From NCBI RefSeq assembly GCF_000247815.1, contig NC_021673.1, forward strand, positions 112,819,479 through 112,883,478: a stretch of DNA of 64,000 bases. The letters run 5' to 3'. This DNA comes from Ficedula albicollis (Eukaryota > Chordata > Aves > Passeriformes > Muscicapidae). The position numbers were made by a program, and so were the translations under genes. Below are positions 29,401-44,076 of the stretch, piece by piece. The notes under the pieces are model-generated. The model was not told where the DNA came from. It did not search any database and was given only the letters and a program-made list of their open reading frames with translations. Every line of letters begins with the position of its first letter. Within the stretch, counting starts at the first letter, position 1.

Positions 29401-29944
29401 TCATCTTACAGGATATTCCAATCTACCCATTAAACAGCAAAGTGTGTTCTTAGCTTTACCAAGAAGTGCTTGTACTATAGTTGAGTCTGCCTCCTAAGAA
29501 GACATTACAATCTGGTATGAAGTTGTATATGCGTGAATCTTTCTAGACCCAGGAGTCATCAGTGTCTCTTGTATAAATGGTCATTTAGATATCTTATAAT
29601 CCATTAAAATGTATTGACAAGAAGGATAGTTTTTGTCTAGCTTCTACGTGAAATCTGTTGTTAAATTATTTCAGGACCTGAAAGGCACAATACGCAAGGC
29701 CTCCTGAAATGCATAGAAAGGGAATGATGAGGTACAAATATTTGTGAAGCAGTGCATTTACTTAGAATATGGCTGGATTTTCAGTTGATTTGGACCTCAA
29801 GATCAACTGAATTTTCTACAGCAAGCTTTTTGTTTTTGAGGCATTTGTTTGTATTTGTTTATTTTTCCATCCTTACAACTCTTCAAAAAATAGGGAAGAT
29901 AACCACCATAACAGTATTCTGATTTTTTATTTCTTTTTATTAAG
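20438..29944 (+). other. ASXL3: ASXL3 intron (9,507 bp)
   Basis: GTAGGT to ATTAAG. Mostly AT-rich unique sequence without recognisable mobile elements. Two places stand out and are described separately: a minus-strand exon-like frame at 27820-27996, and compositionally distinct sequence around 23200-23640 that looks like conserved non-coding DNA. No further coding exon on the + strand was recognised. Confidence 0.9.
27820..27996 (-). other. unrecognised exon-like open frame on minus strand
   Basis: Read on the minus strand, TCTCCTGAAACAG (a possible splice acceptor) is followed by an open frame of 58 codons ending in TGA at 27820-27822. It begins DRYNMTCHDKPIPAP and continues through CNSYYLLVEMG, FHYGDLGYCPGVSPIYFGD and KVHPEEV. 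Its amino-acid composition (three Cys, balanced Gly/Pro/Asp/Tyr) looks more protein-like than most chance frames in AT-rich DNA. I do not recognise the protein. It has no ATG upstream in frame before a stop, so it would have to be an internal or terminal exon, a fragment of a mobile element, or a pseudogene. Chance remains possible. Confidence 0.25.
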
Positions 29945-30066
29945 TTTGCCCAAAGCAGACATCTGAGGAAATGTCTTCCAATCGTGATTCAAGCCTTACT
30001 AATGCACCAGTGCAAAGCAAGCTAGTCTCTTCCTTCCAGCAGCACACCAAGAAAGCACTTAAACAG
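29945..30066 (+). CDS. ASXL3: ASXL3 internal exon, Ser-rich to basic linker
   Basis: The first two bases complete a Val codon with the G left by the previous exon. Then 40 codons run in frame: [20 protein letters not shown] followed by [20 protein letters not shown]. The donor is GTAAGC. The acceptor is unusual, ending TTATTAAG rather than CAG or TAG, but no other position keeps the frame and the ASXL3 match. The second half, [18 protein letters not shown], is a conserved ASXL3 block leading into a basic, Gln-rich stretch in the next exon. The exon ends in phase 0. It is isolated between introns of 9.5 and 12.6 kb. The segment is expected to be disordered, and no enzymatic domain is present. 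Confidence 0.95.
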
Positions 30067-33000
30067 GTAAGCTTGTATTGACTGATCATCAGTTGGCTTC
30101 CCTTGAGCATCTCTGTCATTCCTATGTGAATGGGATGTCAGCAGAACTTAAAGAGTCTTCTAAAGATTTTTAGTACTGTGTTCGGTGGCATTTTGTTGGG
30201 GGTTTTGCTATGGTTTTAGTAAGGGTGCAGTGCTGTTTGTTATGCGTTTAAAGGGGGTTTAAGTGCAGTAAACACTTAAAGTCAAGTCAATTTCAAGTAA
30301 GCAGAATTCTTTATATTTTCACACCTCTGCTTTTCCTGTGTAAGCATTTGTGTTGAAAATTCTATGTGAGCTTAGAAATAAATTTAAAAAAATATTTTTA
30401 AAGAATTGCTGTGGATAGGAAAGACTCTAGGTATACTTGTTTAGTTTTCCCTTATGATCTGTTAAATAATTTTTTTCATCCTGTATTTGCTACTAAAGGG
30501 TATAAAAGTGGGGTAGGGTTATTTTTATAAAAAAATTATGATTTGGATAATTTAGGACCCATGATAAGTATTAAAGCTTGCAAAAGCAGCTGATTATTCA
30601 AAGTCACCTATTAGCTGAAAGCACGATAATGTGAAGATTATTTTCCAGCATTGCCAAATGAATTCAGCTTGCAGCCAGAAAAATGAAAAACTAAACAACT
30701 AGAATTGATAAAACCCCCTATCAATACCTCTTCTTCATTTTGAATTGTGACGTTTCTAAAGTGTTAGGATAATGAGATGATGTTGTAATATTTCTCACGA
30801 CTGCTCTCCTGGTTATGGTTAATGGAGATGTTGTATTTCATGGGGTAGTTTATTGCTGAATAGTTTGTTTAGGCTTAAGTTAAGCAAAGCCTGTTCACAT
30901 CTCTTCTAAATACTTTAGTTTTTCATGCAGCCCGAGTTTAAATCCAGTAAATTTAATATATGTTTCTCATTCACATAAGGTTATGCTGTATTTAGAGACT
31001 TTGAGGACTGAAAAGCATTATTAGATTGAGGTTTTACGTGTGTTTATTCTGGACAATTGAACAGTGGGCACAAAACAGCTCACTAACCATTAGGATAGTT
31101 ATGAAAAATTTTCACTTTTTGGAAACACTTCTGTACAGATCTTTTGTGATCTGTGAACTTCCGTAGGGGTGGAGGGAGTAGGTGAAGGGAAAGGCGAAGG
31201 GGGAAGAAAGGAAAAAAAAAAAGAGCAAAGCCACAAACGTTTGAACTTCTGGAATTGTTTAAACTCTACCATTTGTCACTTAGCATATATATAGCATTGC
31301 AAATAATTTTAAAAGGCCAAATTAATCAGAATAGCTTAATTAATATAAAAAGTCATAACATTGATGTGAATCTTTGAAAACATTCCCTAAGGCAGTAGGG
31401 TTAAAGCGACATCAGAAAGTTAAGTAATCGATAAAAAGAAATTAGTTTTAATTACGTTGATGGTAATTAGATCCTGTACTTCAGAGTATGAGAGTAGCAT
31501 TACAGCTATCAGCAAAATGTTTTCTCTGTGCACAATGTGAGACAAATGGGCATTTGTATGGTGGAATAGTAACTTTGTTTTCTCTTAAAGTTTTGGGCAT
31601 TGGCTGCTGCCATATATACATATTGCAGGTTTGATTTGTAGCACAGGTGAATAAACCTTAACAGTGATTTTATTTATAAAATTGCTGTTGGAAATTTATT
31701 CTTTTGTTTTCCAATCTTTCAATTGCTTTTATGGATGCATAGTACCTAATATTCATACAAAGAATCTGTCAGACCTTTGAATGCAGAAGAAACTCAGACC
31801 CACTATGAAACGCTTACAGCTGATACAAACTTACTGATTCCATGCTGAAGTAACAGGATAAGCCACCATCAGACTCTCAGCAAGTGCTTATAATATATAA
31901 ATGTATATATATTGTATGTAATGTATTGTAATGAGGTCTTCCTTAGCTATTGCTTTTTATCTACTGTGAAAAAGTCTTCAAAGAATGAAACCCTACAAAA
32001 CAGTTTTCAGTTTCCTACTCAATTTATTTAAAACCAGTGAGTTCTTCACATTACTTTGGTCTTGTGTGTATTTGTTTTGTAACCTTTAAAAATAAAGTGA
32101 GAGGGAAGTTGATAATGTGCAGTTCTCCTTGAAGATCTGAGCTGGAAATAGAAGATTTTCTCTACTGTTTATCTACTTATTAACTAGTCATATGTAATTC
32201 TCTTTAAATTATTATGTTCTAGATTTACATATGATTTGCTTTTTAATGAATTCTGGAGATATATTCCTGGGTTTAGATTGCAAAGAGCAATCTCATATTT
32301 GGCTTGTAACAGCCCACATTTTAGGATGTTCTCATGAATCAAATTAGTCACAATGCTCCATTTCATGAGCTCTGCAAGGAACATGGAGGAGAGGGCATTT
32401 TTTTGAGCCCTGGCACTTGGTTTTGATTTCTCTCAGTTATCAGTGGATTTGGGGAGCTTTGCAGGGACCAAGGAGGTTTGCAGTTGCAGTGGATTTTCAT
32501 AATGTCTGTGTCACAGATCAGCCCTTATGTCTTCACCTTTCGAGGGCTGTGCTGCCATTTTGGTCTGGAGACTTTCTAGCTTCACCACCTTCCATGGTGT
32601 TCTTGTTGGGAAAGAGATTTTTGAGTGTTTTACAACTAAGTGTGTTTCGTGCTTCCCTTTGGTTTCTGAGCGAGTTTCAGTTTTGCTCTTGTAAAATGCT
32701 TACACTTTGCTCTGAGTGTAATGTCCCACAAACCAGTCCCTGTATATGAGGTTATAGACAAAAGAGCCTATGGTGTAGAGCTGCCTTTTATGCTTGGCTT
32801 TCTGATGGCAGATTTTACAGATTTCTGTTTCCCTTGTGCTGTTGGAAGTGCTTGGGCATGTGTTCCCAGCTGTTGCTGATCTTGTACCTTTGAAAAGAAG
32901 GCTTATCGCACGCTGTCACACGCTGATTTCCCATCAGTACTGATCAGTTCCTTACTGATTTACCTCATTTTCACACTCGAGAGTTTTGGCACGCAGACCC

Positions 33001-33917
33001 ATGTAAGGACCTCTTCCTGGGAAAGCACTGAACTACACCTGCATCTGCTAGCAGTGGTACATGGTCACACTACTGTGTGCATTATTCTTGATCTGGACAA
33101 GGCTAACTCCAGTGTGGACATCAAGTCATGGCATAGTATCTACATGCTTCTGTCTGGTCCATTTTCTGTTCCATTGACTTGAGGTGGTATTTTTTTCTGG
33201 AAGTCTTCGCTGTATACAGATTTATCTGTATCTACCAAGATGTTCTTGGAACATTTCCCAGAAGAAACGATCATACCTGCAAACTGGCCTCACGTAGGTA
33301 ACACTGAGAATGTGTGAATATCCAGGACATTGAGGTGGTGTTAGTGTCTGTTGGACTCTGATAGCCAAGTGTAAGAGCACCTTGCCCGTCAGTGTACCAG
33401 GTGTTCCCTGGGTCAGTACCAAGAGAGGAGAAAGAACTCGAAGATGCGCTATAATGGTGTCTGGGATGATAGTAGACCTCCCAGACACGGAAGAAAATCC
33501 TGCCTCCCTTTTGGCACTTTGGAATCAGCACCAAGAAGGGTACCCATAAATTTTCTGTTGGGAGAAGAGAAGGATACTCCATTCAGACTCAGGATCTGAA
33601 TACAGAGCCAGGACATGTCTGAGACTGTGCTGGGCATCCAGATCTCTTTGTAGAGACAGAAACTCCAGAGACAGCAGCCAAGTGGGTTTGGGAGGAGAGA
33701 AGCTCAGGAAATAAGGGAATCAACACAAGGTATGTCACTGCCATGGTTTGTTTTGTTTTCCTTAACTTTGGGCTTTGTCTGCATGCTTGGTGGCTGGGTT
33801 CATATATGTGCCACTATTTGATTCATAAAATGGGTAGATGCAGTTTTTAATGAGGAGGAAGGCACCCATTTATAGGATTTGTTCTTATAATAGAAATGGC
33901 AACTCCACCCCCTTTTC

Positions 33918-33940
33918 TTTTTTTTTTTTTTTTTTTTTTT

Positions 33941-33999
<59 letters not shown>

Positions 34000-34010
34000 T
34001 GGCTCCCAGG

Positions 34011-34041
<31 letters not shown>
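33918..34041 (+). repeat. T24-C58-T30 homopolymer block
   Basis: 24 T (33918-33941), 58 C (33942-33999), a short TGGCTCCCAGGC linker, then 30 T (34012-34041). Frames across it are artefactual. It resembles the larger C runs at 6556 and 18228 on a smaller scale. Confidence 0.9.
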
Positions 34042-34839
34042 CCCATGGATGCTGTCACACCCCAAGCAGTAATAGAGCTATGGGGAAGTTAGGGTTTAGC
34101 TCATGTGTTGCTTTGGAATTGTAGGACATTAGATCTGTACAGCTCCAAATAACATTTCAGGCTGACATTTCTACCACAACTGTAATTCTTATTAGAAACC
34201 AACCTACAAGAGACTAAATTTCAGGATGGTTAACACTGTAATTTAGTCCTGACTTACCCAAATTCATAGGACCAGTTTATCAAGATCTCTTTGGGTTTTT
34301 TTAGTGTTTTTTTTTGAACACAGGTGTCCAAGTGCCTAGGTTGGCACTGAAGGTATAATCCTGATCTCCCATGATGCTGGTGTGAATTTGCTTTCCTGTC
34401 TTCAGCTCACACTGCTTACCTTTCTTTCAGAGAAGAGCAAACTCACCAATCTTGCTCCCTCCACACTCATTCTGTTAGGACTTCTTTCCTTGACTACAGC
34501 CAGATGCAGGTTATCTTGAAGCATTTTGCTGTCTATAGGAAGTGATCCAGTATGAGTCTGTCTGTGGTGTCTCTCCTTTGACTCATTTGAGCAACTGCTC
34601 CCTCACATGCTCTAATATAAGCCTGCCCTGCTTTCCCTTCCTCACCCCAAAGAAGCAAAGGTGACAGAGGAGATCATTATGATTTTGTCTTAATCACTTA
34701 GAATTTAAGTGCAGGGTGTCTTCCTGAAAGGCTCTGAAAATCCACTGTGAACTGAGAGGTATTTTTTATACTGAATTCCTCATTATAGAGAGTTTGTTGC
34801 AGCTGTCTCTGTTAACCACCTTCTTATGTTTCATTTCAG

Positions 34840-35510
34840 ATGCAACAAATGTACCAAAGCCACAGTTGGAGAATTCTGGCTCCCTAGCTGAAGCATTTGA
34901 TCAGATGTCTGGCAACATAAGTGATGATTCTTGACAAATTTTCCTGACAACAAATGGAAAAGAAGGAAAACATGTTGCTTTTTGACTTCTAGAGAGATAT
35001 GGGAAGGGACATTGGAGTTTACAAAATGCATTCTGGAAAATGGAAGTTCGAAGATGATAAACTAAACTGATTTTCTGATTGCCAAGACAAGTCTAGGGAA
35101 GAGGACAGAGAAACTATGGCAGGGAGACTGCATAATGGGGAAAAGAAGCTGGGAGAGCAAGAGTTCCAGCAGAAGCTGTTCAGGGAGTACATGCACTGCC
35201 CGAAGGCTGGCTGCACGGTATGTCCCTCTAAAGGTCCCTATGCATGGGCAGCATGTACCAGCTGCTCAGCACACTGCTTTGCTAAGGCGCAAGACAAGGT
35301 TTGTGAGACTCTCTGGGGCGTCCCCGTGGTCCTCAGCCCTTACCTGTGATGGAAAGAAGGGACAGGAATCCACACAGTCCTTGCTTTCTTTTTGTGCTGC
35401 TTTTTAATAGCTACCTCCCTGTTGCTGGAGCATTCTGCTTGTTTCTCCTCTGGGGTTGTTTGCACAGCGTGCTTTTTACAGCACTCCTGCACCTTTTTTG
35501 TTCTAATAAA
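34840..35510 (+). other. candidate alternative terminal exon or retrocopy, unidentified
   Basis: A strong acceptor (CCACCTTCTTATGTTTCATTTCAG) ends at 34839, and an AATAAA signal lies at 35505-35510. Between them are two open stretches: ATNVPKPQLENSGSLAEAFD to a TGA at 34932-34934, and an ATG-started 77-codon frame at 35116-35349 containing FREYMHCPKAGCTVCPS and CTSCSAHCFAKAQDKVC. The Cys/His spacing suggests a small zinc-binding fold, but I cannot name a family. If spliced from the ASXL3 exon ending at 30066 (phase 0), it would add 15 codons and stop, giving a truncated protein. Alternatives are a decayed retrocopy, an LTR, or chance. Confidence 0.25.
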
Positions 35511-36237
35511 TGTATTTTGCAGAGTTTCTTAGTCTGAGAAATAACTAAGCAATTTTAAGGCAATTTTAAGTGTTGAAGTGTAGTTGCCCTTTTACCTCAG
35601 TGTAGGACAGTATCTCTCACTTAAAATATGTCCTGGCATGAGCATTACCTTTGTTTAAATGTACCACTGCAACATAGTGGAGTCTTCTTCCCAAATATAG
35701 GCTGAAAGTGTTCTCTTTCTTCTGTTCTATAGATGCAGTTGCTTTTTCCAAGTCTCAGGTAATCAAGCTGAAGATAGCAGTTCTAAGCATTGCATTTATC
35801 TGATAATGTGTTTCTTTAAATAGCCTGGGGAATTCCCTTAAGTAGCCTGGGGAACTATTTCAAGTGGATTGGTCATTGCTATTGTATTAATGAAAATATA
35901 ATCACTAGAGACTGGAGTCACAGTTAAACTTTTCCAGTGGAGTTATGTGATTTTTCTTTATACTGGCAGTGAATATCTAAGTGAGTATCTTCTTTTGGGC
36001 CATGTGAAAAGAACACTTTTTGATTTGAATAGTTTGTAACATGAAATTATATCCAGGTGACAATGAATCATGCCTTGATTTTGAAGTGCATCCTAGAAAT
36101 TGTTGACCTTTTCAGGAAAAGGCAGGATTTGGAGCAGCTCGCAACTCTTCAGAGCTCTAGGAAGCCTCCTACAAAATGTTGTCAAGCAGTTATCTACAAA
36201 TGGTGTTCCAGGAGCTGTTGGGTAGGTCCCCAAAGGT

Positions 36238-36437
36238 CTGTGTGCTCAGGATGTGTGGGCAAGCTGGCTGAAAAAGGATGTCAGGCAGAATGACATTGTC
36301 TGTGTGCTCAGGATGTGTGGGCAAGCTGGAGTACCCAGGCTGAAACAGGATGTCAGGCAGAATGACATCGTGTGCTCAGGATGTGTGGGCAAGCTGGAGT
36401 ACCCAGGCTGAAACAGGATGTCAGGCAGAATGACATC
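36238..36437 (+). repeat. three-copy tandem repeat, about 58-72 bp units
   Basis: TGTGCTCAGGATGTGTGGGC opens each of three units (about 36238, 36298 and 36370), each ending GATGTCAGGCAGAATGACAT. The first unit lacks about 14 bp (GAGTACCCAGGCTG region). The units are contiguous and not separated by unique spacers. Confidence 0.95.
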
Positions 36438-39400
36438 ACACTGCTTACTTTGGTGCAATATAAATTGTCTGAGTGGTAATATGAGAAGATTTTTTTTTTA
36501 TCTGGGGAGTCTAGCTATGAAGCCCCTGCTGTATGCTTTGGCTCCTGTGCAGAGTGTGTTTGAAAATTTGACCTCATGGAAAATGTTGCTTAATGTTTTA
36601 AGATTTTTTTTTATTGACACTGCTATCTTTAATTTAATTTGTTTTTCAACTGTTTTCTACAAACTGTTTCCTTACCTATATGTGCTTTTTTGTGCCAAAG
36701 AACAGATTTCCCCATAAAACATTTTTCAGCTGATGGATGTTGTTAATTTAATACTACACAAATAATTTAAAAAACCCCAATTCTGCTCTTTGTAAAAAAG
36801 CTTTCACTATGTTGATACATTTGCCATCATCATTCCCATTCACATGCAAGTCAAAAAGACATTGAGCACATCACATATTTTCTGTCCTTTTTTCCGTAGT
36901 TGGGAAAGCACCAAAAACATTTCCTTTGCCGTCTGTTGTGACCTGCAGCAATGTAGCTGTGGCTGCATTGTTGTAATCCCGTAGAAAGTAGTGCTGGCTT
37001 GCAGGTGTACAGACACCCATGTGAACAGACAGCTCTCCTTGTCTCTGCCACACAAAGGTCCAAACACTTCAGTTCAGTGTTGGTTGGTACACAGGTTCAG
37101 TATTAATGCAAACTGTAGTTCTACAGAAAGACCCTGAGCCCTACTGAGACCTAAAGAACAAATATGCAGCAAAACATTATTTTTGTTCTAAATACAGATG
37201 TAACTACCACGAGGTAGGAGGATGGCATGGGAGAAGAATTGATGCTTATTTGAGAAGGTATTAGCATTTGTTTGAAAATAAACCCCAGGTTTCCTAACTT
37301 CCATCCTGCTGATTCTGACACTACTCTTCATCTCTGGATGACCAGTTGTGTCCACTTGGCACCATACTGACATGTTTAGAGTACTAGTCTGGTTTGAAGT
37401 AAATTAATTTCCTTTGGAAATTGTACTTGCGCTTTGTAGTTGTTTCCCTAAGACACGTTTATTGTGTTTTGATCTTATGGTTGCATGTCTATAACTGAGT
37501 GCTTTGTTTATGTTTAATATCAGAATTAGTGGCATCCAGGAAATAATAATGGGTTCACTCTTCATGATTTCTGGTGCTTACTGTTATAGTTTAACTACTA
37601 TGTCTATCCGTGAAACAGGTTGCCACTGAGAAATTTTAATTTAACCGAGACGTGGGAATTAAAGGCTCTTAACTTTACTAACAAAATGAGGGTGAGAGAC
37701 AAGACAAAGACTGAATTTTATGGTGGTGTTAAGTGAATCAGTGATAAACCATAAACCTGTTTCGTCTCTGTCAATTTGGGATCCATAACCATGGTGTAGA
37801 GTTGTTATTTATTTTGTGCAAGGACATTGCCCAGTATATCATAGCTTCTGTTTTCACATGGCAGAATGGAGGAATTCCATAGCTTTACATTTCTGATCCA
37901 TAATGTGTGAAATTTCAAAGGTTATTTTTCATTACATGAGTTTCAGAATGTAGTCTTGACATTTATGGAACAAGTAGAAATCTGGGACGATGTTGCTTAA
38001 TGCAACCAAGTGTTACATGTCTTTGTTGATAATAACTTTAATTTTTAACATTCTCAGCATGTCACGCATTTAAGCTCAAATGAAAGCAGTTTTCTGCATT
38101 AATGGTTTATCTGTGTGCTCCCTTTTTTTCATTCTGAGTTGAAAAGATGTGGGAAAGAAAAATAATTTTAAAAATTACTGAGCAGCAGTAAAATCAGAGC
38201 ACAGAGGCTGACATTTTGCTTCTGGTGCTCTTTTGGGGAGGTATTTTGCCCTCATCCCCAGTTACCTTTTAGTTTATATTGTTGCCTTTCATTCCTGCTT
38301 GAAAGATGACTTTATGAGTTTTTACTGAAGACAGTCAACATTGTGTCACATGGGTGAAGAAGTCTTTCCTGTGTTAAGATCAACTAAATATGAAATTATT
38401 ATTCTTAAGTGCATGTAATGGCATTCAAGAAACCTCCAAAATACTGCTATACTCCAATAGGGATAGAAACCCCCTAAAAAAAAAAAGAAGGAACCTTGCA
38501 CTTGTCACCTCTTTATTAAAAAACAAAGAACAAAACACTTTGAATTAGAAGTTCACTGTTAATTTCACGGTGTTTTTCTTTTGCCATCTATCTTCAGAGT
38601 TTATGTTTTCTTAATTCTCATATTTTTGTTTTATTTTGAACTCTTTGGCTGAAAATGGATTGATAGTTTACTTAAAGATTTTGGCAATAAAAATAGCTTC
38701 ATTAAACCAAATAATTATGCCAAGCACTGTATAATGACCATGGCAGTGTTATTCAACAGATGGTCACAGGTTCATTTTTATGAATGGGAATACTGGGAAT
38801 TCTCCATACTCATTATGTGCGAGAGATTCACAGATGTCCTTTGCAAATCTGCTTGTGAAAGGCTGGATGTAAGTATTATATTTTGGTAGTAATTTTAAGA
38901 GAGCTTGTAATGTTTTAACTTGTATATTACATAAACTTTAATTTCCTTTCATTTTTTAAATTTTTTTTGTAAAAATAAGATGGTAGTAGTGCCTTACAGA
39001 ATATTTCAGTGGTGATCTGTTCTAGTATTTAGAACGTGCAGCTTTTTAAACTCAAGCATTTAGCATGAAGTGATTGAATGCATTTGAAATATAAACATAG
39101 AGTCTTATCAAAGAAAAATATTTTTTATGTAAGCCTATCATATGCACTACATGTGTTTTTCTCTGTATTTTCCATAGTGAAATTGACACCTTACCATTTG
39201 GTAAAATCATCATCTGTTTCTTGCAGCTCTGTAGGAAGTCCAGCTAGGAGGTTATATATCTCTAAATATGGATGAGATGCAAAAGGCTGTGTCGGTAAAA
39301 GATGACAATGTGTTAGTTTCTGTTTCCATATCTACAGTGAATCTGGAACCATTTTCCGTGGAATAAGTTACAACATTTCTCATTTTCTTCAGGGCTAGTT

Positions 39401-42400
39401 ATAAATTTGATTTATTTGGTCGTGGTGACTAGGAAAGCACTAAATTAGCTTGGCGCACTAAAAGCTCAGTATAGCAGGCATTTGGTGCATGTTTCACTTG
39501 GAGTAATCTCATTGACTTCCTAGCTAAGTAGAATTAATCTTGGGTTACAAGATTCTTGTCTTATCCTACAGTAGTCTTGTATTCTAAAATGAATATCCCT
39601 CAGGCTAGGTCTGGAGAAGTTATATATTTGTCCTCAGCGGAGACTACAGAGATTGTCCTTCGTTTATACTTAACTCCTTCTGGTGTTTGGCTTCCCCTGT
39701 AACTGGGTGTCAGTCAGTAATTTCTCCCACTGCTGGATTGCTTCTAGTGTTGTCCTGCAAAGATTTGTCTGTCCAAAATTTCAGATCCTGCAGCTTCAAA
39801 TTCAGAGGAGAATTTAACACAAAATTGTGATTTGCTGGGCGTATCACAACAATAATGTCTGTGCAGAATCTCAGCCATCTCTTTACCCTGCAAATCATGT
39901 GTTAGATTATTTACTTGATATCTTTGTACCTCTTCCCGTCTCATGTCTTCCATTTGACAAATTAAAAGTCAGAAAGGCATGGGGAAGATTATGTGTCTAT
40001 TCTCTGTACACAGGGTAATTAACTGGTAATTCATTAACTTTGTGTTGAAAGTTTTACTTGGATTTAATGTTGTCGTTGTGAGAGGGCTTGGGTTTTGGGG
40101 GGGTTTTGGTTTGTTGTTTGCTTTTTTTTTTCTGTTGTTTTGTTTTGTTTTTTTTTTGTTCTACAGCCTGTCCTTCCGGTGTGTGTAGCTTTACTGTCAG
40201 CTTGATTTTCAGACTTAACTTGGGCCCTTTTTGGTGATCAGTTCCTTGTGCTGCAAAACTGGAGGAGCTGGGGAAGGGACTGGCAGTGAATCAGTGTAGG
40301 TTAGGGGAAAAGAAACTTTGAAAAACAAATGTTTGTCAAATGTAAATGGTGTCTTTAAGGTTTGTGCTTGGCCCTCACATATAGAGGTGCTTAGGCTGTA
40401 GCTGGAGAAGTGTGCTATGCCTCGAAGTAAATAGTTCTGTAGCTTTGTCTGCTCCCAGCTGTATTTCCTCATCTTGCTGTCCAAGGAGGGTCTTGCATTA
40501 GTGCTCCGTAAGCATGAGTTGGCCCGTGCTTCTTGCAAATGCCAGATCAGTTGCATAAATATGTGCTTAAGGACCACAGGGGGCTTGCCAGTAACAGGAA
40601 AGAAGGTAAGTGGTGCTCCTGACAAGTATTGGGTACCGCTGCCCTTGCTCCAGCAGCACGTGTGCCACCTGAGGTGTAGGAACACTGCCTGCCTGTCACT
40701 GGTGCTGGGTACACTGCTGGTTCCTTTCTCTCCTTCTGGGAGTTCAGTCTAAGCGTTGAGAATCAACTGTGGGGCTTGACAAGGAATCTGCCTTTGCCAC
40801 AGTGGCTGTATAAATCATTGAAATGGTATTTCCATATGGATGCTGGCAGCAAGGCTGTGGGCCCCTGGTAGAGGTGGAAATTGTCTTGGAAAGTCAGGAG
40901 GAGGCAGGAGGAGAGCATGGAGCATTGTTTGGGCTCTAACCATTTGCCTTGGGTGGAGGAAATGAGGGTGACATGATGAGGCAGATCAGGCTGTGGGGCC
41001 CCATGATACAAAGTTTGGGTTATGGTTATATTGGTGTATTCGCAGTGCAGACATTGCCAGTCTTTTCATTTAATTTTTAGTGAACTGTTTCCCACTGTCT
41101 TTGTGGTTCATTAAGGAGCACCTGCTTTGACACTTAGGTTTGCAGGGTCATTCTTGAAATTTTGAGGGATTTTCGAGAAATGTTGACACTTCAGAAATTT
41201 CTGTCCACAAGTCTGGCTGTGCTTGCTCGATACCAGTATGAATTTTCTGTCTTAAAAAGGTTTAAATTACAGGGTGTTCATTATGGCTTTCTGCTGCTTC
41301 TTTGGTTCAGCGCAGATCTGACCAGATTCCTCTCTTTGTTTGATTTCAGGTTTTCTAATTTGCTTTTTACTGCACAGTGCTTACGTGTCTTTTAAGAAGT
41401 ACAATAAAATGGGTTAATCCATGAAATAGCTTCTATGTGGCCTGGTGTATTTTACGTTGTGTGGAGTGTTATTTAGAGGAATAGACCAATATCGATTTCT
41501 TTCTTCTCAGAGGTTTTTTTTTTTTTTCTATTATTTAGCTATGTGAACAATTTGGAAAGGTATTACAGTCCATTAAAGTTACAGACTTAAGCCTCATAGG
41601 GCATCAGTCATTCATGCTCATAAACCTGTAGGGATAATTCATTTCAAATATGTTCCTTGTTGACATGGTATTACTTTAATAAATCCCCCAAGTTCGTAAC
41701 ACAAATCACAATTGTAAAAATAGAGTGCACTGTAAGAATGGAGAAAAATAGACAGGAGGCTAGCAGAGATCTGTATTAAGCCCAGCCTGTTCTGATTAAT
41801 TCCAGAATTTTAATGCTTGCAGATGTATTAATTGGCAGGTATTCGTATTTGTATGTTTTAAGACTTCTTGAATGAAATATCATTTTCCATATAAAATAGT
41901 CTGATGGGTATTTGCTATTTCTAATCTGTAGATATTTTATATCACATTATCAGCCCTGTATTTGATACATTTATGAAACACAAAGCACTACCATATGTAG
42001 AGATTTATTCATGTATCATTTTTCCCCAGATTTGCCAGAACACCATCATGTTCGTGTTCTGAAGGTTAATGCCCAAAGTCAAACAGACAGAAGCCAAATG
42101 CTGCAAGGTTTCCAAGATTAGGACTGATTCCCTTCACGAAAATAAATGATTCCTGCCATGTTCAGTGATTTTGTGCAGCACTACTCACGGCTGAGTGAGT
42201 GCATCAATACTGTAGTCCTTACATGCTGTACATACTGATGACACTCTGTGTTAACTTGATTGACTGAGCAGTATACTGGAGAGGATGCACCTGCGAGAGA
42301 TGTGCAGACATATATATTTTTATTCTGGTTTTGAAACATTTTGGGTTTACTTTTTTTTTTTGGAAGTCTTAGCTTCACATTTCATGGGTTATCACGTTGT

Positions 42401-42685
42401 GCTGTTAAGGTAGAGCAAACAGTTACATGTTTCTTTGTTGTCAAAACTGGATTGGAAAATGATCTAAGGTGCATCTTCTTTCTTTATAAAAGGGAAAAAA
42501 GCATGATTTTGTATTTTAAAAGAAAATGACATAAAGAGGACGAGTGTGAAGTCTGGCAAGTCAGTAGCTGTGTAAATTATGCTTATTTTAAGGGATTCAG
42601 TTTAATGGTAGAGAAATGTCATATGTAATTCACTTATAAGCATTATTTTTTGCTACAGTTTTATGTGTTGTTATCGTTCTTGTAG

Positions 42686-44076
<1,391 letters not shown>

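Larger units (their letters stand above)
30067..42685 (+). other. ASXL3: ASXL3 intron (12,619 bp)
   Basis: GTAAGC to TTGTAG. It holds a T/C homopolymer block (33918-34041), an exon-like segment with a poly(A) signal (34840-35510), a three-copy repeat (36238-36437), and a G/T-rich low-complexity stretch near 40080-40160 (GGGTTTTGGGGGGGTTTTGG and T runs). The rest is AT-rich and shows no recognisable exon or RNA gene. Confidence 0.9.

Noticed and set aside
33838..34092. Frames with Phe, Pro and Gly runs
   Set aside because: Translation of the T-C-T homopolymer block.
36238..36437. Repeat array considered as CRISPR
   Set aside because: Contiguous 58-72 bp units without unique spacers, in a vertebrate intron; an ordinary tandem repeat.
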